From NCBI GenBank assembly GCA_948567375.1, contig OX419757.1:14694001-14758000 (forward strand): a DNA stretch of 64,000 nt. Direction: 5' to 3'. Shown here piece after piece: positions 23,938 through 32,824 of this stretch. The notes beneath the pieces are model-generated. The model was not told where the DNA came from. It saw only the letters and a list, made by a program, of their open reading frames with translations, and ran no database searches. The translations under genes and the position numbers were made by a program. Source of the stretch: Lunularia cruciata (taxonomy: Eukaryota; Streptophyta; Marchantiopsida; Lunulariales; Lunulariaceae). Within the stretch, counting starts at the first letter, position 1; each line of letters opens with the position of its first letter.

Positions 23938-24030
23938 CCCCATGTTACCTTTTTTGTTTCTCCCTTGTACGGCTTGATGGGGTCTTCCCATCCTTCATTT
24001 TTCCTACGCGGTTGCCTTTTTCCCGATTGC
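23935..24030 (+). mobile_element. 3' untranslated tail of the non-LTR element
   Basis: Directly after the stop codon, the tail catgttacctt, ccttgtacggc, gatggggtcttcccatcctt and cgcggttgcc is repeated, in reverse complement, at 10547-10620, 10674-10711 and 37137-37224. This defines the family's 3' end near 24020. Confidence 0.8.
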
Positions 24031-24060
24031 AATTAATGAAATATAAGATGAAATTGTTCA

Positions 24061-24358
24061 CATTTCATCATGAAAATTGGTAGCGAGGTGATTTCAAGAA
24101 CCTAGGTGGGGGAAGAGGTTCAAATCCGGTGCCATAGTGATGGTTGAGTAAATTTCTGGGTATGGGGGAAAACGGTGTTGAAACACGCATAGGAGTGCTT
24201 GGCTTTTGCATTTCATCATGAAAATTGGTAGCGAGGTGATTTCAAGAACCTAGGTGGGGGAAGAGGTTCAAATCCGGTGCCATAGTGATGGTTGAGTAAA
24301 TTTCTGGGTATGGGGGAAAACGGTGTTGAAACACGCATAGGAGTGCTTGGCTTTTGCA
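24061..24358 (+). repeat. 148-bp tandem duplication with tRNA-like box B (possible SINE head)
   Basis: Two near-identical units begin at 24061 and 24209. Each contains ggtagcgaggtg (weak box A) and, about 35 bp later, gaggttcaaatccggtgcca, which matches the Pol III box B consensus and a TΨC-arm-like end. No complete tRNA cloverleaf can be drawn. It may be a tRNA-derived SINE fragment duplicated in tandem. Confidence 0.6.
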
Positions 24359-26402
24359 TGATCGGTAAGTGGTGTGCTAAGCAGTCGTCTCCAACTGTTG
24401 TACATGCGTCAAGAGAAAGAAATCACGAAAACCACAATATGGACAGTAATGGACGCATATCGTCCGGGAGACGCTACCAGTCAATCAATCCGTACAAGGA
24501 TAACACATGCCAAACAAAATTTTCGAGAGAAACAATCGCCCTTTGCATAGCATAACATGCCAACACTGCAACACAATCTTCTACAGTCGGGTTCTTTAGA
24601 TCGTGGCCAACTACAGTAAAAGAATGTGGGAGACCTTTGAGTTGCCCCTTCGGGACTTGTGCGTTGGGGTCCTTGACTTCGCTCATCCAATTCCATTGGT
24701 GACAGTTGTTGGATAGGTGTCTCATCTGTCCATGCTTTCGTCGTTTAGTTTAATATTTGCTAGAAATGTGACTTTCTTGGGAAATATTTTTATCATATAG
24801 TATTCCTGAACGTGTAGTAGCAGTCTTCTGATATGCCTATATCCCAAGTTCATGGGATGATACTTTGTGTTTCCAGAACAGATCCCGCGGTGCAGTTGAA
24901 AACCTGTAGTTGTAATGTTTTAAGTTTTATTTTCATCAGATAGGTGTGCTGCTTATTTGCAGATCTTAAAAAAACTGACGGGAATTTCAGTTGTGAAATG
25001 ATTGCAGTTGAAGAACAAATTTACTTTGATGTGATACCAATTTTTTGCAGATAAATGTTCGCTTTGTGTTCCCATATATGTATCATAGTTCCAAACCTCA
25101 GAAACATTGTAAGGTTGCTATACGAGGGAAATTGCTTCGATAAACAAGATATTTGAAATTAGCTTCTTTGAGACCATTTTAAAAGTGAGTAAACCACGGT
25201 GAGGTCATGTATCAATAAAAAATTTTAAGATAAGAAAAACAGTGTAAAATTGGTCACTCTCCATAGTTGTTTTTCCGTCCAAACAAATGCTTAAATAAGA
25301 ATAAAGCAAAGGGAGAAGAGGAGGTTGATTTGCAACTAGTCTTGAAGTTGAGTATCCAAATGTTAATCGTCGGCATTCGTTTTCCCATTTACACCACAGA
25401 ACAAAGGCTTGAAGCTCATTTTGTTACAATAAGCAGATTATTTTAATTAAATTGTCAGAATTTTCGTTTTCCCAATCATCTAAATAAAGATTACATTATA
25501 TTCTCTGTGTTTACATTCGTGTATTTCTACTTTGGTGGAGATCTCAGTATGGATAAACAGAGAATACCTCGGAAGAAAAACAGAGAACTTATGCTCAGAT
25601 TACTCTCAATGGGTATCTTTTCCTAACTTCTCTTCAAGTTCCTACCTATTTCTACCTATTCTTTATCATGTTGAAATATTTTACTCAGACTTACAGGTGG
25701 AAGGAAAATCAACCGCGTAAAGCATGTTCAATTTTTGGAACTTCATGTGATATTTGGAATTTTCATTCAGCATCTTTGCATGCTCCCACGTTACAAAGTA
25801 TCTCACACACAAACGATACTATCTATTAAAGCACTTTGCAAATCCATTTTATCCTCTCGTATTGTTCAAATATCATGGAGTAAGGGTCCCTCTATTCCGC
25901 TTTACAGCAGACGATCCTCATCTGCTACAGTACAGCAGAAGAGTCTTAGATTCCAAAGAGCGCTACGTATAGTACGTATTATACCATGCGACTTAATATG
26001 TATACTATACCGTGTTGAATGCGGTACAGGATCCTTCATCCGGAATTTCGACGCTACTGTACAGAACTGTGGTAGCATTAGATCTCTCGTTCCCACACAC
26101 AGTACAATATTCAACTGTAGTGTCTTACTGCGTTATGGAGGAATCATGGGAGGAATACAGAAGGTGCCAACTCAACACATCATCCGTTAGAGTTCCCAGG
26201 GAAACCAAAGCGTCTTCCGTCCAAAGAGAACAAGAGTTTGGCTTGGATTGCATTTGTCAAAGATGGCATCGACTAATGAAAAAAAATTCCATGGCTGGTT
26301 CTCCAATAACGGCTGTTTCTTTCTCCTAATTGGTAAGGACCATTTGACAGGAGGACAAACAAAAGAATCCATGTGATACGAGGACCCTTGTGAGAAGATC
26401 TC
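24359..26402. other. Stretch without a supported gene, left flank of element A
   Basis: Mostly AT-rich. A 151-codon frame at 25735-26190 is unrecognised and is overlapped by others. The last bases, TCTC at 26399-26402, are the left half of the apparent target-site duplication of element A. Confidence 0.4.
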
Positions 26403-26500
26403 TGTCGTGCGTATATATATCGCTACACAACACACTCAACATCATACACTATAGAAACACAACTCACACATAAGTCATACATAGACTCTAAAGTGCCACA
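26403..26500 (-). repeat. Terminal repeat X (outer copy) of element A
   Basis: About 98 bp, starting TGTCGTGCGTATATA and ending AAGTGCCACA on the plus strand. It is nearly repeated at 26954-27075 on the other side of Y. It is absent next to the other Y at 35857-36318. Confidence 0.85.
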
Positions 26501-26951
26501 ATAATCAGATTGCTTAACACTTTCAACTCAACTCAACTCAGATCAGTACTTGATCTGTCACTCTATAAACTGCCAACAACTGGGCACTGATTACAGTCAA
26601 GCCACACCCACTCAAGCATAGAGAATCCAGGTGACGCTCGCCGGCCTCTGTCCACCATAGCCAAGAACTCGAAGGCTCAACATCAGAGAAGTGAGCTCTC
26701 TGGAGCTCACTTCAAAACTATACCCCCCTAGACTCGAGCTAGCACTGGAGCCCTAACAGTCCCGCTGACGGCACACTCGACGGTGTGAACGGTGCAAAGT
26801 GACGGTGAGCCCCACCGTGAAGTCAGTACCCCAAACACCAAATCAGACTGTCGGAAAGTAGTCACTGAGAAACTACTAAAATAACTCTAACTACTATCAC
26901 TGGAACTCCAGTGTCCAAGCAGCCAGATGCGGAACTACAAATGGCGAGACA
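26501..26951 (-). repeat. Terminal repeat Y (3' copy) of element A
   Basis: About 450 bp, matching 35857-36318 closely. It differs by a few substitutions and by three rather than five CAACT units near its left end. CpG-rich blocks (gacgctcgccggcc, cactcgacggtg) remain. Confidence 0.9.
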
Positions 26952-26953
26952 GT

Positions 26954-27075
26954 TGTCGTTCGTATATACATCGCTACACAACATACATCGCTACACAACA
27001 TACATTGCTGTCAGCATCATACACTATAGAAACACAACTCACACATAAGTCATACATAGACTCTAAAGTGCCACA
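26954..27075 (-). repeat. Terminal repeat X (inner copy) of element A
   Basis: Starts TGTCGTTCGTATATAC and ends GTGCCACA, abutting the polypurine tract. It contains an extra internal duplication of acatcgctacacaacat relative to the outer X copy. Confidence 0.85.
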
Positions 27076-27100
27076 ATCGCCCCCCTATTTGGCGGTTAGG
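27076..27100 (-). promoter_or_regulatory. Polypurine tract of element A
   Basis: On the minus strand the run is ccgccaaataggggggcga, directly before TTGTGGCAC, the start of inner X. This is the expected primer site for plus-strand DNA synthesis, so the reverse-transcription product should start at inner X. Confidence 0.7.
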
Positions 27101-27254
27101 TCCCTCTAACTCCAGATAGCCATCTACTCTAAGTACATGGTATACCCTCTAATGGGCAAAGATCAGGAGGCCGGGTGCTATGGAGCCCCATCGTTAGTCG
27201 CCTGTCTGCAATCTATACCATATAAAGAATGAACTAGCTACAGGTCAAGTACAT

Positions 27255-27420
27255 CTAGGACATAACCACTATCCCTGAGGAACCACCGTGAGGGGAGGAG
27301 TCATACATGCCATATGCCATCGCTCTCGAACAACTATCACACACTAACATAGTAGCAGCTCCACCAAAAGAGCCACATAACATACACCTCAAGCCTGCAC
27401 GTACAAGTGCCAAGCTTGGG
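27255..27420 (-). pseudogene. PHD finger at integrase C-terminus of element A
   Basis: Following the GPY-like module, the frame encodes CMLCGSFGG and LVCDSCSR, the first two zinc pairs of a PHD finger (C-x2-C-x11-C-x2-C). One inserted base just after CDSC shifts the frame, and the rest (H-x2-C, then W-x-C-x2-C) is readable only in the neighbouring frame. Copy B (47101-47230) keeps GWHMAC and the terminal GQW-x-Y-PRC in frame. PHD fingers read histone H3 N-terminal tails, so a role in choosing integration sites is an inference. Confidence 0.8.
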
Positions 27421-28700
27421 TCCATAGTACCATCAATGTTTGGGAGGTGGCATGGTGCACAATTGCGCACATGATCCTTCCAAACAACACCATCACGTCC
27501 TTCTAACACAAGGACTCCAGATGGCAAAACCTCGCGCACTCTCAAGATAGTGGGGCCTGTAGAAACATCAAGTGTCGTCGGTGCTGTCTGCTGTAGATAT
27601 ACATAGTCGCCTGGATGAAATTGACGGATCGAAGGTCTATAACCTCCTCCTTGAATGGTAGCATAGCGTAAAGTATCTCTATGCTGAGCAATTGCCAAGT
27701 TCTCAAAGACCATTGGCATCACTCTCCGAAAGATCTCTGCCCGCTGAGAACATGCGCTCATCCATACATCGGGGTCATCCAAGTCCAAAACTACAGTAGC
27801 ATCTCAACGAATGGCTGCAGGTAAATCTGGATCTCGTCCATAGAGTAGAAAGTATGGAGAGAAGGATGCTAAGGAGGCTTGCCGGCTGAACCGATAGCCC
27901 ATGGCCAACCAAGGTAACTGGAGATCCCAATCTCCCAAGTGGCCTCTCTGCAAACCATACTTTTGCAATCCTCTCTTCACCGTCTGAACCACTCTCTCTG
28001 CTAAGCCATCTGCCTCAAGGTGATCTCGGGATGTAGTACGATGATCAATCAAAGCCTTGTCACACAAGACTTGAAACTCTCCCAAGAACTCTATACCCTG
28101 ATCAGTCAAAACCTCAGCTGGTGCACCAAAATGACTAAGAACTCGATCCAGGAACGAGTAAGCTGTCCCTTCACTAGACTTGTAAGGAAGTGCCACCAAC
28201 TCAATCCACTTGGAGAAGTGCTCCACCATCACCAAAACATACCGATGATGTCTCACAGTCAGCGGTAAAGGTTCGGCGAAGTCCAAACTCCAACGGTAAC
28301 CCAATCCCATGATAGGTAATGGGTGTAACTGTGGCGTAGGAGCATTGAATGATGCTCTAACTTGGTCACAAACCACACATCTGGCAACAAACTGCTGTAC
28401 CTCGGTTTGCATACCGCGCCACCAATAATGACTCTGAAGTAAGCTATATGTACGCTTTACTCCAAAATGTCCTAGCTCCTCATGAGCATGACGGACCAAC
28501 TGTGGTCTCTGTGATGGAAGTGGTACTACTCGCACTCTACCATCCTCCCATACATGCAAAAGGTGTCTACCCTCCAATCTGAACCGTCTGGCTCGCTGAA
28601 GAACACGGTCTCTCTCCTTGGCCCCAAGTGTGCCACCCACAACACCAGTACGAAGATAGTCTATCACTAAGACATCATCATGAATGTCTTGCTGAACTGT
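27421..28700 (-). pseudogene. Ty3/gypsy integrase of element A
   Basis: Zinc-binding HHCC region HAHEELGHFGVKRT followed by CVVCDQV (about 28490-28365). Catalytic core: first Asp in WSLDFAEP (about 28270), second in VLTDQGIEFL (about 28115-28090), third acidic residue in ADGLAERVVQ (about 28010-27985). Downstream are a hydrophobic FHPGDYVYLQ strand and a GPY-like module (GPTILRVREVLPSGVLVLEG, about 27565-27505). A TGA between the core and this tail (27803 region) is also present in copy B. No chromodomain is seen; a PHD finger occupies that position. Confidence 0.9.
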
Positions 28701-28829
28701 ACCAATATCTTCACTCTCTGGATCTGTGACCTCAATAACTCCTCCTGTATGCGCTGAGAGAGATACCACCAAATATACACAGAAAGGCCGATGCATGCCA
28801 ACTTGGCACCATCTCCTCATCTATCTCAC

Positions 28830-30230
28830 CATGCCAACGTGCTCCGGTCTGATCCTGCTGGCTGGGACATGGGTTTCTACTCAACCCATCTGCATCACGG
28901 TTCACCACTCCAGGTCTATGAACAACCGTGAAATCATACTCCTATAAAATCAGAGCCCATCGTGCAAGCTTCCCTGAAAGCTTGTCGGACTCCATCAACC
29001 ACTTCAGCGGCTGATGATCAATGATGAGAGTGAAGGGATTACCAAATAGGTAACATTGGAAATGTGCTACTGCCCAAACTGCTGCCAAGCACTCTCCCTC
29101 ATATGAACTATACTTCGCCTACGCTGAATTGTTGGAGCGACTAGCATAGGCCACCACAAACTCCTTCTCCTCATCATCATGCTGGGTGAACACCGCTCCA
29201 AGCCCCAACATACTCCAATCAATGTGAACCTGAAATGGTCGTCCCTTGATTGGTCTCCTCAAAATAGGAGCAGATGTCAACCTCTCCTTGAGCTCTACAA
29301 AAGCTCTCTCCTGCTCATCTCCCCAACACCACTCTTGTGTAAGCTTGGTCAGCTTCGTCAAGGCCTTGGCAATGGCACTAAATCCTCTAACATAGCGGCG
29401 ATAGAAGTTCGCCAACCCAAGGAATGCTCGCACTCTGCTCACATCCATAGGCCGAGGAATATGTGCAATAGCCTCCACCTTGGTCTGCTGGACACCAAGT
29501 CCTCCAAGGTAGATAGTAGGACCCAAATACTCAACCTGCTCGTGGAAGAACCTACACTTCCCAGGATGTAATTTGAGTCCATGAGATCTCAACCTCTCAA
29601 ACACCTCCAACAACTGTCTCTCATGCTCCTCCACAGTAGTGCTATAAACCAAAATGTCATCAATATAGCACCGAGCAAAATCCAATCCAACTAGGATCCT
29701 ATCCATGACCCTCTGGAACTCAGCGGGAGCATTCTTCAACCCAAATGGTAAGAACCTCTACTGATATAACACATCCTTGCCGTGAGGATCAATAGCCCAA
29801 AATGTTGTCTTGGACTTATCCTCCTCCCTGATCGGCAACTGATGATATCCCGCTCGAAGATCCAAAGTACTGAAGACCTTTGCATGCTCAATCGCATCAA
29901 AAACCTCCTCCGGTGTAGGCATGGCATACCGATCAGCCCTGGTCTATCGGTTGATAGGACGGTAATCTCCACACATCCGCCTATCTGTATAGTTGCCATG
30001 CATATCCTTCTTGGCTGGCATCACTGTCGCTGATGCATACTCTCCATGTGAAATCTCCACCAAACCAGCCTCAAAAAGGTCATTAGTCCGGCTCTGAATC
30101 AATGTCCTCTCCATCTCACTATATCGATAAGGACGTCAGAAAATAGGTGTGTCGCTAGTAAGCTCAATCCGTATACCAGGTCCCTTTAGAGCACCCAAAT
30201 CCTTCATACTGAAGGCAAAACAACTCATGT
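28830..30230 (-). pseudogene. Reverse transcriptase and RNase H of element A
   Basis: RT motifs in order: MCGDYRPINRQT and STLDLRAGYHQLPI (about 29990-29850), FLPFGLKNAPAEFQRVMD (about 29755-29700), catalytic CYIDDILVYS (about 29672-29640), HPGKCRFFHEQVEYLG (about 29580-29520), and FLGLANFYRRYV (about 29430-29395). RNase H follows with SMLGLGAVFTQ, SYEGECLAAVWA and DHQPLKWLM (about 29220-28985). A TAG replaces the Trp codon before RFLPFGL, and further single stops occur near 29118 and 28947. The layout is typical Ty3/gypsy. Confidence 0.93.
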
Positions 30231-30309
30231 GACTCCTCAAGAACCTCCAAACCTTCTGTCTTTCCTCTCCAGTAAGCTTGGGTCCAAGATCTGGCTCCCA
30301 AGTATCCTC

Positions 30310-30640
30310 TGTAACTATAGTAGGAGTGGAAGACGTACTGACAGGCTACTACACTGGGCCCTTGGGAGCAATAGTGTCATGCTCCCGACCACTAGAGGTC
30401 CAACCTCTGTGCAAAAAACTCCCTCCACTCTGGCTGCAAGCTCCACACGTCCTCTAGCTGCATCCCATGTGGACCAAGGGTGTAATCCAAGTAGCCCACG
30501 CTCACTTGGATGGACTCCAAGTAGACCACTCTCCCTAGTAGCTACTGGATGTGTCCCAAGAATACCATGTCCACTCGGTCCATCGCCCCCAGCATGTGCC
30601 TGAATCGTCTCGATAGGCACAGGGCTCACAAGTGTCCGAG
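30310..30640 (-). pseudogene. Linker between methyltransferase and RT with GLLGxHP repeats
   Basis: This low-similarity linker carries three spaced copies of a short motif, GILGTHP, GLLGVHP and GLLGLHP, about 13 residues apart (plus-strand 30470-30560). Copy B keeps the same three motifs with a few substitutions (50335-50430), which indicates past constraint. Function unknown. Confidence 0.65.
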
Positions 30641-31660
30641 TGGTGATGCCTATCAAGCGCATCCTACGCTGCTCTGCCAAGCCAAGGCTCACAATCCAGG
30701 TCAAACAATTCAGGTCCATAGCCTGACCTAACACCTGATGCCTCAGACACTGTTGGAACAGCGGTAATACCGGTGCAAAAACCCATTGCCCGCTCTCTCT
30801 CATCAGCATTGGGCTCCACCAACTGTTGTAACTGTGAGTCCCAAATAAGTCCAGGTCCTCCCTCTCGAAAAGCATGAGAGCTTGGGAAACTCATGAGTGT
30901 GGGAAATGTAGCTCTAGGCTGTCCAACTAGGTTCACCACTGCCATAGGTGACCTATCAGCCACTACCACTATCTGAGACTGACGTCCAACATCTAAGATA
31001 TCATCAACAAGAATATGGCCCAGTCGTTGAATCCCATCATAACTACGCTGTAGAACCTTTCTGGGTAAGAGGTTTGTCCACCAAAGATGAAGACGATGAG
31101 CCCGTGATCCCACTCTGGCTGCATCTAACAATACAACAGGTCCCATCCAAGAATGGACCTGATGTGTACTCGCCACCACTCTAGTGCGAGAATCACCCAT
31201 CAAAGGAACGTTCTCCAAAAGGTAAGTTGGAGAAACAGACTAATGAACCTGGAGATGTCGTAGTATCCGTAACATCTCCCAAAACACACCAGAACGAGGA
31301 TCTTGAAGACCCAAACCGCGGCCCGCACGTGTATGTCCCTGACATGGCCATCCAGAAATCACCAAGTGAATAGGCCCATGTCTCTCTAGGTCATGCGCCC
31401 CCAATAAGGAAATGTCTCCTAGTAAGGCCTTCTGGTAACCTCTGACTGCTGACATCGGTAATAACTCTGAATACCGATAAGCCAAGTGTGCCACATGATG
31501 TAGAGAGACTCGCCTAGCAGTCTCATCTCTCTCTACATACAAGTATCTCTGTACTCGTATACCCGTCTGTGACACCGTAGCTAGTCCGGTGCTGATCCCA
31601 CCAAACAACTCCAATAGACATATCCCCTCTACTGGATACTGCCAAGCAATGAGTGTGGTA
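30640..31660 (-). pseudogene. C5-cytosine DNA methyltransferase domain of element A (DNMT3-like)
   Basis: Motif I LLELFGGISTGLATV (about 31617-31573) binds AdoMet. Motif II-like YLYVERDETARR follows. Motif III-like LLGDISL comes next. Motif IV VISGWPCQGHTRAGRG (about 31360-31313) holds the catalytic Cys. Downstream, GVFWEMLRIL resembles the DNMT3 R-LFFEF segment. Motif VI is LLENVPLMG (about 31217-31190). Motif VIII is AARVGSRAHRLHLWWTN (about 31120-31070). Motif X includes ERAMGFCTGITA and VLGQAMDLN (about 30800 and 30730-30705). The order is canonical, not permuted as in plant DRM. A TAG between IV and VI (31241 region; CAG in copy B) and a frameshift before motif X disable this copy. It sits in pol between protease and RT. 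Confidence 0.9.
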
Positions 31661-31949
31661 TCCAGAGGTGTCAAAGCAATTGCCTCTGGAGGCTCATCCT
31701 CACACTCATCCCTTGATGGTACAAAGGCTCCACTCCAAGCCTCCTGCACCAACTGATATGCATGCTGTTGCAATGCCTCCTCTAAACTCCACAATAGAAC
31801 ATCCAAGGTGGATGGAACAATCCCACTCGTACTCCAAAGCCGAGTGATCTCCTCTGGTACTGGAGTATCCTCTGCATGGGCGTTCCCCTCCAACAAGTCA
31901 CCAGGCCAAGTAACTGCACTGCTGAAAGCCAAAACTGATGCTGCCATGG

Positions 31950-32480
31950 TCTCGGACTGTAGTGAGCCAAGACTGCTACTACTGAAGCGTACTGGTAGGC
32001 AACATACCCGTCCCTCACCAGACTGCCAACCAGGTCTATAAGAGGCTGTCTCCTCCCAATAGTCAATGCTGAAACCATAGGGTATAACACTGCTCCCCCA
32101 ACTAGCACATCATATGACTCAGCTATCGTCGCAATAGCCTGAGCTCTCACCACCGAGCTATCAGTCGGATGACCAGGCTGAACTTGGACAACAAGCTCTC
32201 CATGTGTGATGTACTATGTCGAACCACCACCAAGAGATGTCTGGATCTGAAATGGACACCTCTCCACATCGGTCTTCCGTAACTCCAAACCGACAACTGC
32301 AGCCTTCCCCAACATAAGGGGCTGCGCACCAGAGTCTAACAAGACTCTCTGTGGTGTATAGACCTTCCCTGAAGGTCCCACCAAACGAAAAATCCCCCTT
32401 TGGTTATCCAATAGGACAACACCAGGTGTAAACCGCGCTCTCTCAAAGGCCGGTCTAGCTGGCAACTCCTCCAATCTAGC
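31950..32480 (-). pseudogene. Retroviral-type aspartic protease of element A
   Basis: The frame from 32474 carries GVVLLDNQRG, then the active site RVLLDSGAQPLMLG (about 32345-32303) and, after a frame change, the flap-distal YDVLVGGAVLYP (about 32112-32075). Together these match a gypsy retropepsin. The frame differs from that of the upstream segment (32812-32480), and copy B shows the same displacement. Confidence 0.8.
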
Positions 32481-32821
32481 CGCTGCTGCCTGCCATAAAC
32501 CATGGGTTCTGAACGGATCCCATGCTCCTCAACCAAGTCAGCTCCACTACCAACCACCTCTGCTCTAGTAGTAGGAACTGCACCATCCCTACTCTCACAC
32601 AATGTGGCAGCCAACCGGAACACTGGGGCTGGGTCAACTCCCAATGTAAACATGTCACTGGCTGAAAACAAAGGATGCCGCATAATCAGCTGAGCCGCCT
32701 CCAACATCATGCTAGACTTAGTCTGTGTAGTAGTAGGTGGCTGACTAGTAGGTAGTCCATCATGTACTCCATCACCACCTACCACACCTGCACTGGGACG
32801 TCTAGGAACCATGGATGTTGT

Positions 32822-32824
32822 CTA
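32822..32824 (-). other. In-frame UAG separating gag from pol, conserved in copies A and B
   Basis: The context GCA TTG TAG ACA ACA is identical in copy B (52695 region). The frame stays open on both sides in the same register (pol resumes at the ATG at 32812). This would allow readthrough expression of pol; inference only. Confidence 0.55.

Noticed and set aside
24061-24358. Functional tRNA genes
   Set aside because: A good box B but no complete cloverleaf or acceptor pairing; only a tRNA-like fragment.
25735-26190. 151-codon frame left of element A
   Set aside because: No recognisable motif, overlapping frames on both strands, no splice partners.
26403-27075. X-Y-X read as one ordinary 673-bp LTR
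   Set aside because: The polypurine tract would support it, but the 5' ends of A and E contain Y only and A's right flank matches the left flank, so a simple LTR pair does not fit. Kept as an alternative to test.
27803-28820. DIRS/PAT-type element with tyrosine recombinase
   Set aside because: The integrase shows HHCC and D,D,E residues of the retroviral type; no tyrosine recombinase motifs were seen anywhere in A or B.
31240-31947. Bacterial restriction-modification methylase, contamination or lateral transfer
   Set aside because: The domain is embedded collinearly between protease and RT of a gypsy pol, occurs in a second copy at the same place, and resembles DNMT3 rather than bacterial enzymes.
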